From JBFLVQ01 sp040758525 (GTDB lineage Bacteria > Acidobacteriota > Blastocatellia > Chloracidobacteriales > JADJPF01), in NCBI GenBank assembly GCA_040758525.1, contig JBFLVQ010000214.1:1-13251 (forward strand): a stretch of DNA of 13,251 bases, in the 5' to 3' direction. A model generated the notes under the pieces. That model was not told where the DNA came from. It did not search any database and worked only from the letters and a program-made list of their open reading frames with translations. Within the stretch, counting starts at the first letter, position 1. Each line of letters opens with the position of its first letter. Position numbers and translations under genes: made by a program. Below, in pieces: positions 1-6,030 of this stretch.

Positions 1-311
1 GGGTGGAAAGCCGTCTCTTAGCACTTCTTTAATTCTGCTGGGTCTTATCTCTTAACAATGCGCCATAATATAAGGAAGATTATACATAAGATAGGAAAAT
101 CAATATAGTTCGCAATCTTACCACCGTATTTTATCGGAGCGTCTTTAAGTTTAATCAGATCAGAAAGTAACGAAGACCTGTGGGAGCGGTTACAAAACTT
201 TTACATATCGTTAAAACTTCTTTTACTTCATTTTGCTAATACTTATCTCATACCGAAAACACCTATTAGGGTGCAAACACTCTTTACCATTAAGTAACAG
301 AAGTAAATTCT
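1..311. other. AT-rich leader region with no supported gene
   Basis: I see no convincing gene here. The plus-strand frames entering from the left edge close after 6 to 17 codons (first stops near 19-21, 30-32 and 53-55), so at most a few C-terminal codons of an outside gene could be present. The stretch is AT-rich and presumably contains the promoter of the plus-strand gene at 322, but no pair of -35/-10 boxes with normal spacing stands out. Two similar words, AAAACTTTTAC at 194-204 and AAAACTTCTTTTAC at 213-226, form a short imperfect direct repeat that could be an operator or could simply reflect low complexity. Confidence 0.5.
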
Positions 312-317
312 GGAGGT
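312..317 (+). promoter_or_regulatory. Ribosome binding site of the 322 gene
   Basis: GGAGGT sits four bases before the ATG at 322. It is a near-perfect anti-Shine-Dalgarno complement and fixes the start codon of the small secreted protein. Confidence 0.8.
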
Positions 318-321
318 AATT

Positions 322-699
322 ATGAAGAAAATAACGAATATCTTGTTGTTGTCAATGTTAACTCTCACAATTGGAGTAATCACTGCGCAAGCACAGATGC
401 AGAGTGAGAGAGTGACCTTCTCAAGAGATTTTTTGGTCAACAATACCAGTATCAAGAAAGGCACCTACAAAGTGCTTTTTGATCCATCCAGTAGTGAATT
501 AATGATACTGGATGGTAAGAATGAGTTGATCAAAACAAAAGTCCGTCTAGTAGATCGAGCCATCAAACCAGAACGAGTAGAGACGGTATTTGCTCATAAG
601 AGTGAGGATTATGTCTTAATGGGTATCACTTTTGCTGGTGAAAACAAAACCATGATCGTTGACAATGGTGATATTCATGTTGCTCTTCCTCAACAATAA
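322..699 (+). CDS. Small exported protein of unknown function
   Basis: I do not recognise a named family. The 125-residue product begins with a clear Sec signal peptide: MKK, a hydrophobic stretch at about residues 6-20, and an Ala-Gln-Ala cleavage region near 22-25. This leaves a mature domain of about 100 residues. That domain has alternating hydrophobic/polar strands and short turns (for example KKGTYKV at 45-51 and the ILDGKNEL turn near 62-69), which suggests a small beta-rich fold. It has no cysteines, no CxxCH and no evident catalytic motif. Short periplasmic proteins with this layout (export signal, KGTYKV-like strand, DGK turn) are, from memory, common and unnamed in Acidobacteriota. 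The ATG is supported by GGAGGT four bases upstream. The gene stands alone on the plus strand and converges on the respiratory operon, so a functional link to it is not implied. Existence as a real gene is likely; function is unknown. Confidence 0.8.
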   Translation: MKKITNILLLSMLTLTIGVITAQAQMQSERVTFSRDFLVNNTSIKKGTYKVLFDPSSSELMILDGKNELIKTKVRLVDRAIKPERVETVFAHKSEDYVLMGITFAGENKTMIVDNGDIHVALPQQ

Positions 700-732
700 T
701 GACAAAGAAAATTTTCCACCTGTGCGGACGAG

Positions 733-782
733 ATCTTGAGCCGCGCGGTGGTGAAATATCTTGAGCCGCATAGTGGTGAAAT
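733..782 (+). repeat. 25-bp tandem direct repeat, two copies
   Basis: 733-757 and 758-782 are immediately adjacent 25-bp copies that differ only at three neighbouring bases (GCG versus ATA at unit positions 13-15). A third, more diverged copy starts at 811 (811-835). In copies two and three the unit is followed by the same ACCTTTAGGC extension (783-792 and 836-845). An inverted copy lies at about 933-966. They are the building blocks of the palindromic element described at 708-991. Confidence 0.75.
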
Positions 783-844
783 ACCTTTAGGCTGCACAAG
801 AGAGGATGAGGTCTTGAGCTGCGTAGCGGCGAGATACCTTTAGG

Positions 845-862
845 CCGGCGCGTAAGCGCCGG
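845..862 (+). repeat. Perfect hairpin with GTAA tetraloop
   Basis: CCGGCGC (845-851) pairs perfectly with GCGCCGG (856-862) around a GTAA loop, which as RNA is a GNRA-type tetraloop. A partner hairpin with stem GGGC/GCCC and loop TTAC occurs at 918-929 in opposite orientation. No T-tract follows, so on its own this is not a classical intrinsic terminator. Confidence 0.7.
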
Positions 863-1025
863 TGCCGATCAATAAATAGCATACTTTCCGGGCTTGCTGG
901 CTACCATTCTATTCACAGGGCTTACGCCCAGTGCTAAAGATCTACCGCTGCTGCGCGGTTCAAGACCTCATCCGCACAGGTAGAAATTTTTGCAGAATCG
1001 GCTTCCTTGACACTTTACTATGCCG

Positions 1026-1052
1026 GCAGACGGGCTAAAATGGCCTGTCTGC
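1026..1052. terminator. Hairpin after coxD, candidate bidirectional terminator
   Basis: Arms 1026-1035 (GCAGACGGGC) and 1043-1052 (GCCTGTCTGC) form a 10-bp stem with a 7-base loop. Read as plus-strand RNA all ten pairs form, one of them G-U. Read as minus-strand RNA there is one A-C mismatch. It lies 19 bases past the coxD stop codon, where the long minus-strand operon should end. The trailing T-run is weak on both sides (CTTTCTATC on the plus strand), so efficiency is uncertain. Confidence 0.5.
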
Positions 1053-1071
1053 TTTCTATCAAGAATCTGCA

Positions 1072-1374
1072 TTAATAGCCCGGATAAGAGAGCCAGCCTC
1101 TTGTTAAGTAATCGCTTAGTGTCAACACAATAAGAATACCTAACCAGAAGAAAGCGGCTGCTATTACAACCCAGATAAGCCGTGTGCTGCTATAGCGCAC
1201 ATGCATAAAATAGAGTATTACCAGTAGCGCCTTGCTTACCGCAATCGTAAGGGCAATTACAGTATTGAATCGTCCCAAGTCAACGAGGGCAACCCTCACT
1301 GTGACAAATGTCAGTACTAGCAGTGCTGCAAAGACACTAAAATAGATCTTCTTAGGGACGATGTGTACGTTCAT
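1072..1374 (-). CDS. coxD: Cytochrome c oxidase subunit IV (caa3-type, small membrane subunit)
   Basis: This is a small hydrophobic protein of about 100 residues with three predicted membrane helices, roughly residues 11-31, 39-60 and 67-90. They include the conserved-looking segment ALLVILYFMHVRYSS, typical of prokaryotic cytochrome oxidase subunit IV (CtaF/CyoD-like). The subunit has no redox centres and is thought to help assemble or stabilise the CuB site and subunits I/III. It is the last gene of the operon, 16-19 bases after coxC, matching the usual coxB-A-C-D order. The reading frame opens with GTG (1375-1377) directly followed by ATG (1372-1374). I prefer ATG because AAAGG lies about 7-8 bases before it. 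Family identity rests on size, topology and position more than on unique residues, but together these are convincing. Confidence 0.85.
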   Translation of the reverse strand: MNVHIVPKKIYFSVFAALLVLTFVTVRVALVDLGRFNTVIALTIAVSKALLVILYFMHVRYSSTRLIWVVIAAAFFWLGILIVLTLSDYLTRGWLSYPGY

Positions 1375-1393
1375 CACACTACCTTTCTACTGC

Positions 1394-2038
1394 TCAGGCA
1401 CGTCCGATCAGATAGAGTAGAGGAAAGAGAAAGATCCATATAATATCGACAAAATGCCAATAAAGGCCGGTTAATTCTATTGGTGAGAAATATTGTGACG
1501 AGAATCGTCCGCGCCATCCTTGCACTAATAGCACTAATAACACTCCTATACCGATCACCATATGCAAAGCATGCAATCCTGTCATAGCAAAATAGAGCGA
1601 GAAGAAGAGTTGTACCTGTCGTGCATTTGCACCCTGATAGTGAAAATCTATACCAGGAACGAGATGTTCCTCAAATTTGTGGTGGTATTCATAGGCCTTG
1701 ACAGCTAGAAAAGTTGTACCGAGTAGAATGGTAAGAGCAAGAAAGATCATTAGCATCTTACGATTACTAGTTTGCGCGCCATAGACTGCCAATGCCATAG
1801 TCAGACTGCTGCAGATCAGCACGGCAGTATTAGTAGCGCCTAGATTCATATTAAGTAGATTACTTGCTTCTGCAAACGCTCCTGGATAGGCAGAGCGATA
1901 GATAATATAGGCTGTGAAAGCGCCACCAAAGAACATAATCTCAGTAGCAAGGAACAACCACATACCTAGTGTAGTCGCTTCATGCTGTTGCTCTATACTA
2001 TCGAAATGATGTGCAAGCAGAGAATCTCCTTCAGACAA
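1394..2038 (-). CDS. coxC: Cytochrome c oxidase subunit III
   Basis: The 214-residue protein has five predicted membrane helices, starting near residues 25, 70, 95, 142 and 180. Family hallmarks include GMWLFLATEIMFFGGAF (25-41), the FSLYFAMTGLHALHMVIG segment (about 146-163) and the C-terminal WHFVDIIWIFLFPLLYL (about 193-209). These identify the haem-copper oxidase subunit III family in its short, five-helix bacterial form. Subunit III binds lipid next to subunit I and supports proton uptake and enzyme stability; it carries no metal. The frame has no ATG until residue 26, inside the first helix. The start is the TTG at 2036-2038, preceded by an AAGGAGG six bases upstream and overlapping the end of coxA by eight bases. 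The overlap implies translation coupled to coxA. Confidence 0.95.
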   Translation of the reverse strand: MSEGDSLLAHHFDSIEQQHEATTLGMWLFLATEIMFFGGAFTAYIIYRSAYPGAFAEASNLLNMNLGATNTAVLICSSLTMALAVYGAQTSNRKMLMIFLALTILLGTTFLAVKAYEYHHKFEEHLVPGIDFHYQGANARQVQLFFSLYFAMTGLHALHMVIGIGVLLVLLVQGWRGRFSSQYFSPIELTGLYWHFVDIIWIFLFPLLYLIGRA

Positions 2039-3653
2039 CTTCTGCCTCCTTGGTAGAGTATTGATAAGGTTCTTGTGTTACCAATGGTGTCTCAGAAAAA
2101 TTCTCCGTAGGCGGTGGCGATGTTGTCTGCCATTCCAACCCTGTTGCGCCCCAAGGATTGGCACCAGCAACACGACCATAACGTAGCGACCAAATAAAAT
2201 AGATCATAGGAATGAGGTAACCGATTCCCAATATTGATGCGCCTGCCGATGACATCACATTGAGTACTTGAAACTCTTCTGGGTATAGATGGTAGCGACG
2301 TGGCATACCTAGATAGCCAAGCAAGAATTGGGGAAAGAAGGTAAGATTGAAACCAACAAAGATCACTAACGCAGCAAATTTTGCCCATCCTTCTGGGTAC
2401 ATACGTGCAGTCATTTTAGGCCACCAGTAATGCATACCACCTAGATAGGCCATCACCATTCCACCTACCATAATGTAATGGAAATGCGCTACAACAAAAT
2501 AGGTATCATGAACATGCACATCTAGACCTAAAGCTGAGAGAAAGAGTCCTGTAAGTCCACCTAAAGTAAAAAGACCAATGAAACCGAAAGCATAAAGGAT
2601 TGGGGTATGGTATGTGATCGAGCCATTGTAAAGTGTTGCAGTCCAGTTAAAGACTTTAATGGCAGAAAAGATTGCCACCATATAACTCAATATCGAAAAG
2701 ATCATGGCGCCATAAACAGATTGTCCTGCAACAAACATATGGTGACCCCATACCAAGAAACCGAACATTGCCAATCCTAGATTCGCGAATGCAATAAAGC
2801 GATAACCAAATATATTCTTGCGTGAAAAACAGGTGATCAGTTCATTTATTACACCCATTCCAGGCACAATCATAATGTAGACAGCCGGGTGTGAATAGAA
2901 CCAGAAGAGATGCTGAAACAGCAGTGGATCACCGCCTAGCGAAGGATCGAAGATCCCTATATGAAAAACTCGTTCAAGTGCAAGCAGAAATATTGTGATT
3001 GCTAGTACCGGTGTGGCCAGTACCATTATGATGCTAGCAGCATAGATCGACCAGACAAAGAGTGGTAAACGAAACCAAGTCAATCCAGGCGCCCGCATCT
3101 TATGGATCGTTACAATAAAATTGAGTCCTGTTAGAATCGATGAAAAACCTACAATAAAGATTCCTACGGCAACCGGTAGCACATGTGTGTTAGAGGTTGA
3201 GGTACTGTAGGGAGTATAAAAAGTCCATCCTGTATCCACGCCGCCGGCAATTACTGTATAAAAGGTGAAGATGGCGCCAATCATAAAAATATACCAGCTA
3301 GCTAGATTCAAGCGTGGAAAGGCGAGATCTCTTGCACCAATCATCAATGGTAAGATGAAATTTCCATGTACAGCAGGAATCGATGGCAAGAGAAAGAAGA
3401 AGACCATTATGATGCCATGCATTGTGAAGAGTTTGTTATAAGTTTCCGACTGCATCAGATCACCTGCTGGCGTCATCAGTTCTAAACGCATCAATACAGC
3501 CAGTGCTCCACCAACAAAAAACATTAGTGTTAGCGATAGCAAATAGAGTAATCCTATACGTTTGTGATCCGTGGTAAGCAACCAGGATTTCACACCATAG
3601 TTAATGTTTAGGTAATGGACACGATGTTGTACCGGTAATGCTTCTGTACTCAT
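2031..3653 (-). CDS. coxA: Cytochrome c oxidase subunit I, A2-type (caa3)
   Basis: This is the catalytic subunit that reduces O2 to water and pumps protons across the cytoplasmic membrane. The 540 residues contain about 12 helices and all metal ligands: His79 (haem a), the CuB ligands His255, His304 and His305, the His255-x3-Tyr259 pair expected to be cross-linked, His390 (haem a3) and His392 (haem a) in HDTYFVVAHFHYIM. Lys333 matches the K-channel lysine, and Asp109 in ARDLAFPRLN matches the D-channel entry. The D-channel glutamate of A1 enzymes (HPEVY) is replaced: the sequence reads YSHPAVYI, the Tyr253-Ser254 signature of A2-type oxidases such as Rhodothermus caa3. The ATG at 3653 follows coxB after 10 bases with an AGGTG site. 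The C-terminal tail overlaps coxC by eight bases. The gene is intact and of normal length. Confidence 0.98.
   Translation of the reverse strand: MSTEALPVQHRVHYLNINYGVKSWLLTTDHKRIGLLYLLSLTLMFFVGGALAVLMRLELMTPAGDLMQSETYNKLFTMHGIIMVFFFLLPSIPAVHGNFILPLMIGARDLAFPRLNLASWYIFMIGAIFTFYTVIAGGVDTGWTFYTPYSTSTSNTHVLPVAVGIFIVGFSSILTGLNFIVTIHKMRAPGLTWFRLPLFVWSIYAASIIMVLATPVLAITIFLLALERVFHIGIFDPSLGGDPLLFQHLFWFYSHPAVYIMIVPGMGVINELITCFSRKNIFGYRFIAFANLGLAMFGFLVWGHHMFVAGQSVYGAMIFSILSYMVAIFSAIKVFNWTATLYNGSITYHTPILYAFGFIGLFTLGGLTGLFLSALGLDVHVHDTYFVVAHFHYIMVGGMVMAYLGGMHYWWPKMTARMYPEGWAKFAALVIFVGFNLTFFPQFLLGYLGMPRRYHLYPEEFQVLNVMSSAGASILGIGYLIPMIYFIWSLRYGRVAGANPWGATGLEWQTTSPPPTENFSETPLVTQEPYQYSTKEAEVV
2045..2051 (-). 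promoter_or_regulatory. Shine-Dalgarno site that fixes the TTG start of coxC
   Basis: Minus-strand AAGGAGG lies inside the last codons of coxA, six bases before TTG (2036-2038). It is the strongest ribosome binding site in this part of the operon and explains how coxC is initiated without an ATG. Confidence 0.8.
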
Positions 3654-3663
3654 CTTTCACCTA

Positions 3664-4716
3664 CTACTTAGTGGGAGTCTGTTTTGCCGATGGCACGCCT
3701 TTCCTGACAGGTTGTGGTGTTAGGGGTTTACTGGTCTGTGGTCCTGTAGGAGTAAGCGCAGGCGAAGGTTGTGCTATACCTGTAGGCGGTTTAGCGAGCG
3801 AGCGTATATAAGCGATCAATTGTAGGGTCTGTTCTTCTGTGATCAGTCCTTGAAAAGTAGGCATAATTGAGTCGAAACCAGCTACTACTTTTGCATTCGG
3901 GGTGAGAATAGACTCTCTTATATAGCTCTCATCAGCGGTCACAGTACTACCATTCTGTAGTTGTACTGGTTTGCCAAATAGTTCCTTGAGTGATGGTCCA
4001 CGTGCTTGTGAATCCTCACGATGACAACTATTACAAGCAAGTTCTTGAAATAGATTCTCGCCCTGCGAAGCTAGTGATCCAGTACTGCGGCCACCACTCA
4101 ACCAATTCTCATACTGTGCCGGCTCCATCACAACTACTTCGCCAATCATTCCAGAATGTTTAGTACCACAATACTCTGCACAGAAGAGGTGGTAGCGACC
4201 TGGCTTGGTTGCTTCAAACCAGGTGCGGGTATAACGTCCTGGCACGACATCCGCCTTGACACGAAAAGCAGGTACATAGAAGCTGTGGATCACATCTTCA
4301 GAAGCTAGTGTAAGCCGTACGGCGCGACCAACAGGAATATGTAATTCGTTGATCTCACGCTGGCCATCAATATGTTGTATCTTCCACATCCATTGCTTGC
4401 CTACTACATAGATCTCTATTGCATCCACAGGTGCGCGAGCCAGCTTAAAGAAGACATCTACTCCCCAGACAAAGACGACCATAGAGATGATCAAAGGAAT
4501 AATAATCCAAGCTGCTTCCAATACCGTTGAGCCATGGATCGGCTTAGGTATTTCACTTTCTGAACGACGCCGATACTTGATAGCAAAATAGATTATCATC
4601 CCTGAGATAAGAATAGAAAAGAACGCAGTTATAACAACAAGAAATATATAAAGTGCATCTACCTCTGCTGCGACTGTGGATGCTTGCTCTGGGAATAATG
4701 GTACGCCAGTTTGCAT
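3664..4716 (-). CDS. coxB: Cytochrome c oxidase subunit II with fused cytochrome c domain (caa3)
   Basis: Subunit II accepts electrons and passes them to subunit I. Two membrane helices (about 20-46 and 66-90) are followed by the periplasmic cupredoxin domain. It has a complete CuA site: His144, Cys179, Glu181 (backbone ligand), Cys183, His187 and Met190 in the CAEYCGTKHSGM segment. The aromatic QWMW patch (108-111) is the usual electron entry. A C-terminal class I cytochrome c domain (about 215-308) carries one haem motif, CNSCH (228-232), with Met285 as likely distal ligand. This fusion defines caa3-type oxidases and removes the need for a free cytochrome c as last carrier. A Pro/Thr-rich tail of about 40 residues ends the protein and is probably disordered. 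The ATG at 4716 lies four bases after the sco stop codon. No cleaved signal peptide or lipobox is apparent. Confidence 0.97.
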   Translation of the reverse strand: MQTGVPLFPEQASTVAAEVDALYIFLVVITAFFSILISGMIIYFAIKYRRRSESEIPKPIHGSTVLEAAWIIIPLIISMVVFVWGVDVFFKLARAPVDAIEIYVVGKQWMWKIQHIDGQREINELHIPVGRAVRLTLASEDVIHSFYVPAFRVKADVVPGRYTRTWFEATKPGRYHLFCAEYCGTKHSGMIGEVVVMEPAQYENWLSGGRSTGSLASQGENLFQELACNSCHREDSQARGPSLKELFGKPVQLQNGSTVTADESYIRESILTPNAKVVAGFDSIMPTFQGLITEEQTLQLIAYIRSLAKPPTGIAQPSPALTPTGPQTSKPLTPQPVRKGVPSAKQTPTK

Positions 4717-4720
4717 ATTG

Positions 4721-5548
4721 CTATCCTGCCCCCGCTCCTTTTTTATGCTCCCGCTTACGCTCCAATCGCAGCATCATAAGAATCAGTCCGCCTAATGTCA
4801 GTACTGTAACAACACCACCAACACGCACCAGATTGATCACAATAGGACTATATTTGCCAATGGTAGGATCATAGTGGTAACAGAGTAGTAGTAACTGATC
4901 GACTGGGGAACCAATTTTGTGTGCAGAAGCTTCTACCAGACCAAGTCGCAAGTCACGAGATGAATACTCTATTCCATAAAAGTAACGTGATACTCTCGCT
5001 TCCGGCGTCAAAACAATAAGACCACTGGCATGGGCAAACTGATTCTGTTGTGCGTCATAGGTATAACGAAAACCAACCGTCTGAGTAAGCCTTTTAATTG
5101 ATCCTTCTTCGCCAGTAAGAAAATGCCATCCACGTGCAGCATTGTGTCGTCTGTAACGTTCTAGATAGAGTCTCTTCTTAGCAGCAGCCAATTGGGCGCC
5201 TTCACGCGCATCAAAACTTACTACAACCACATCAAAGTGCTCGCCAGCATTGAATGAGATCGTATTAAGGCAGCGTACTAAACCATTCAAGATCATGTTG
5301 CAGAGCATAGGGCACTGATAAAAGACAAATACCAATATCACTGGTCGATCACTAAAATAACTACTAAGTGGTACGTTTTCTCCTGCCTCATTGCGAAAGA
5401 TTAGATCGAGTGGGAGCTGTTCATTAAGCTTCTGATCAATACCAACCTCACGCAGTACAGCAGGCGACTGATTCTGTGCTGATACTGGATGTGCCCAAGC
5501 CATTATTAGCAGAAGTATTATTAATGAGAGAAGGAAAGTCTGCTTCAT
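4721..5548 (-). CDS. SCO1/SenC-family copper chaperone, membrane-anchored at the C-terminus
   Basis: SCO proteins are thioredoxin-fold chaperones that deliver copper to, or reduce the cysteines of, the CuA site of CoxB. The 275-residue product has an N-terminal signal peptide (hydrophobic 5-19, VSAQ cleavage region near 22-25). It carries the metal-binding CPMLC motif (Cys79, Cys83) and the third ligand His173 in QFAHASGLIV. Unlike SCO proteins anchored by an N-terminal helix, it ends with a membrane helix (about 238-260) and a basic tail (LERKREHKK), so the domain is probably tethered from the C-terminus. The CYHYDPTIGKYS segment (223-234) before the helix adds a further Cys and two His; I recall this as typical of a SCO subgroup near ACIII-cox operons. 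It overlaps the upstream gene by ATGA and is preceded by AAGGGGGT. Its place directly before coxB supports a CuA-assembly role. Confidence 0.93.
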   Translation of the reverse strand: MKQTFLLSLIILLLIMAWAHPVSAQNQSPAVLREVGIDQKLNEQLPLDLIFRNEAGENVPLSSYFSDRPVILVFVFYQCPMLCNMILNGLVRCLNTISFNAGEHFDVVVVSFDAREGAQLAAAKKRLYLERYRRHNAARGWHFLTGEEGSIKRLTQTVGFRYTYDAQQNQFAHASGLIVLTPEARVSRYFYGIEYSSRDLRLGLVEASAHKIGSPVDQLLLLCYHYDPTIGKYSPIVINLVRVGGVVTVLTLGGLILMMLRLERKREHKKGAGAG

Positions 5549-6030
5549 TGTACCCCCTTTTCTACTACACGGCCTGAGCTAGAATCTTTCATGGTCGCCT
5601 TGTTTGTATCTGGTGAAGCAGTCTCTGCGGGTGTAGTACGTACAGGCAATCCTCGCTCGACGAGCAGATCGATTGCACGTTCAATAGGAAGTCTTACTAC
5701 ACCCTTGTCACGATCAACCCAGCCATAACTATTTATTATCTCTTCTTCGGCAGCGCGTACATTGCGTAGATCCTTAATGGGATTGATCTGTAGACGTGGG
5801 GTAGGTGGTTGACTAGGTCGTTCAACAGCAAGTGGTGAAACTGGTCTCGCTAGCTCTTGTATACGGGCTTTGTCAAAATACTTAAACATCAGCCAAACCA
5901 GTACCTGTATGAAAATGGCAGAGACTAGTATCGAAATACCAAATTTGATCACACCGCCAACATTTATATCCTTATGCTCGTGTGCAACATCAGGATTGTC
6001 TTTTAGGTTCTCTTGATCAGTGGTGCCCAT
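5545..6030 (-). CDS. Single-span membrane protein of the ACIII/cox operon, function unknown
   Basis: I cannot assign a named family with confidence. The 161-residue protein has a short acidic/polar N-terminus, one strong membrane helix (about 28-51, ending in FKYFDKAR), a Pro-rich linker (62-84), and a compact C-terminal segment (about 85-130). That segment contains NSYGWVDRDKGVVRLPIERA (100-119) followed by a helix ending in LLVERGLP. The last 30 residues are polar and probably flexible. The C-terminal domain most likely sits in the periplasm. It has no haem motif and no Cys. The gene overlaps actF by 14 bases and the sco gene by four (ATGA), so it is translated with both. A plausible role is an accessory subunit or assembly factor linking ACIII to the oxidase; this is inferred from position and from the conserved-looking motif only. 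Confidence 0.85.
   Translation of the reverse strand: MGTTDQENLKDNPDVAHEHKDINVGGVIKFGISILVSAIFIQVLVWLMFKYFDKARIQELARPVSPLAVERPSQPPTPRLQINPIKDLRNVRAAEEEIINSYGWVDRDKGVVRLPIERAIDLLVERGLPVRTTPAETASPDTNKATMKDSSSGRVVEKGVQ

Larger units (their letters stand above)
708..991. repeat. Large imperfect palindrome, REP/BIME- or MITE-like intergenic element
   Basis: The outer arms 708-748 and 951-991 are inverted copies matching at 35 of 41 positions, by my letter-by-letter alignment. Each arm carries ACCTGTGCGGA followed by a TCTTGA-CCGCGC core. Between them lie further direct copies of the core unit, a GTAA hairpin (845-862), a TTAC hairpin (918-929) that is nearly its reverse complement, and an AATAG/CTATT pair (875-879 / 909-913) at the centre, so the symmetry runs through most of the element. 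It fills the gap between two convergent gene ends and contains no open reading frame worth calling. No transposase is present here. It could be a non-autonomous mobile repeat, a REP-type cluster, or a structured bidirectional terminator. Near-matches elsewhere in the genome would settle which. Confidence 0.65.

Noticed and set aside
260..277. Small hairpin (CACC...GGTG) followed by TTTT on the minus strand
   Set aside because: The stem has only four to five pairs and no minus-strand gene ends there. It is likely chance in AT-rich DNA.
243..464. Minus-strand open frame overlapping the start of the 322 gene
   Set aside because: It is antisense to a gene with a strong ribosome binding site and signal peptide. 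It has no SD of its own and no recognisable sequence.
733..835. CRISPR-like array
   Set aside because: There are only three direct copies. The first two are adjacent with no spacer, the third is diverged, there is an inverted copy, and no cas gene is present.
844..866. tRNA or small RNA gene in the GC-rich hairpin
   Set aside because: There is only one stem-loop with no cloverleaf arms, anticodon stem or promoter. It is explained by the palindromic repeat.
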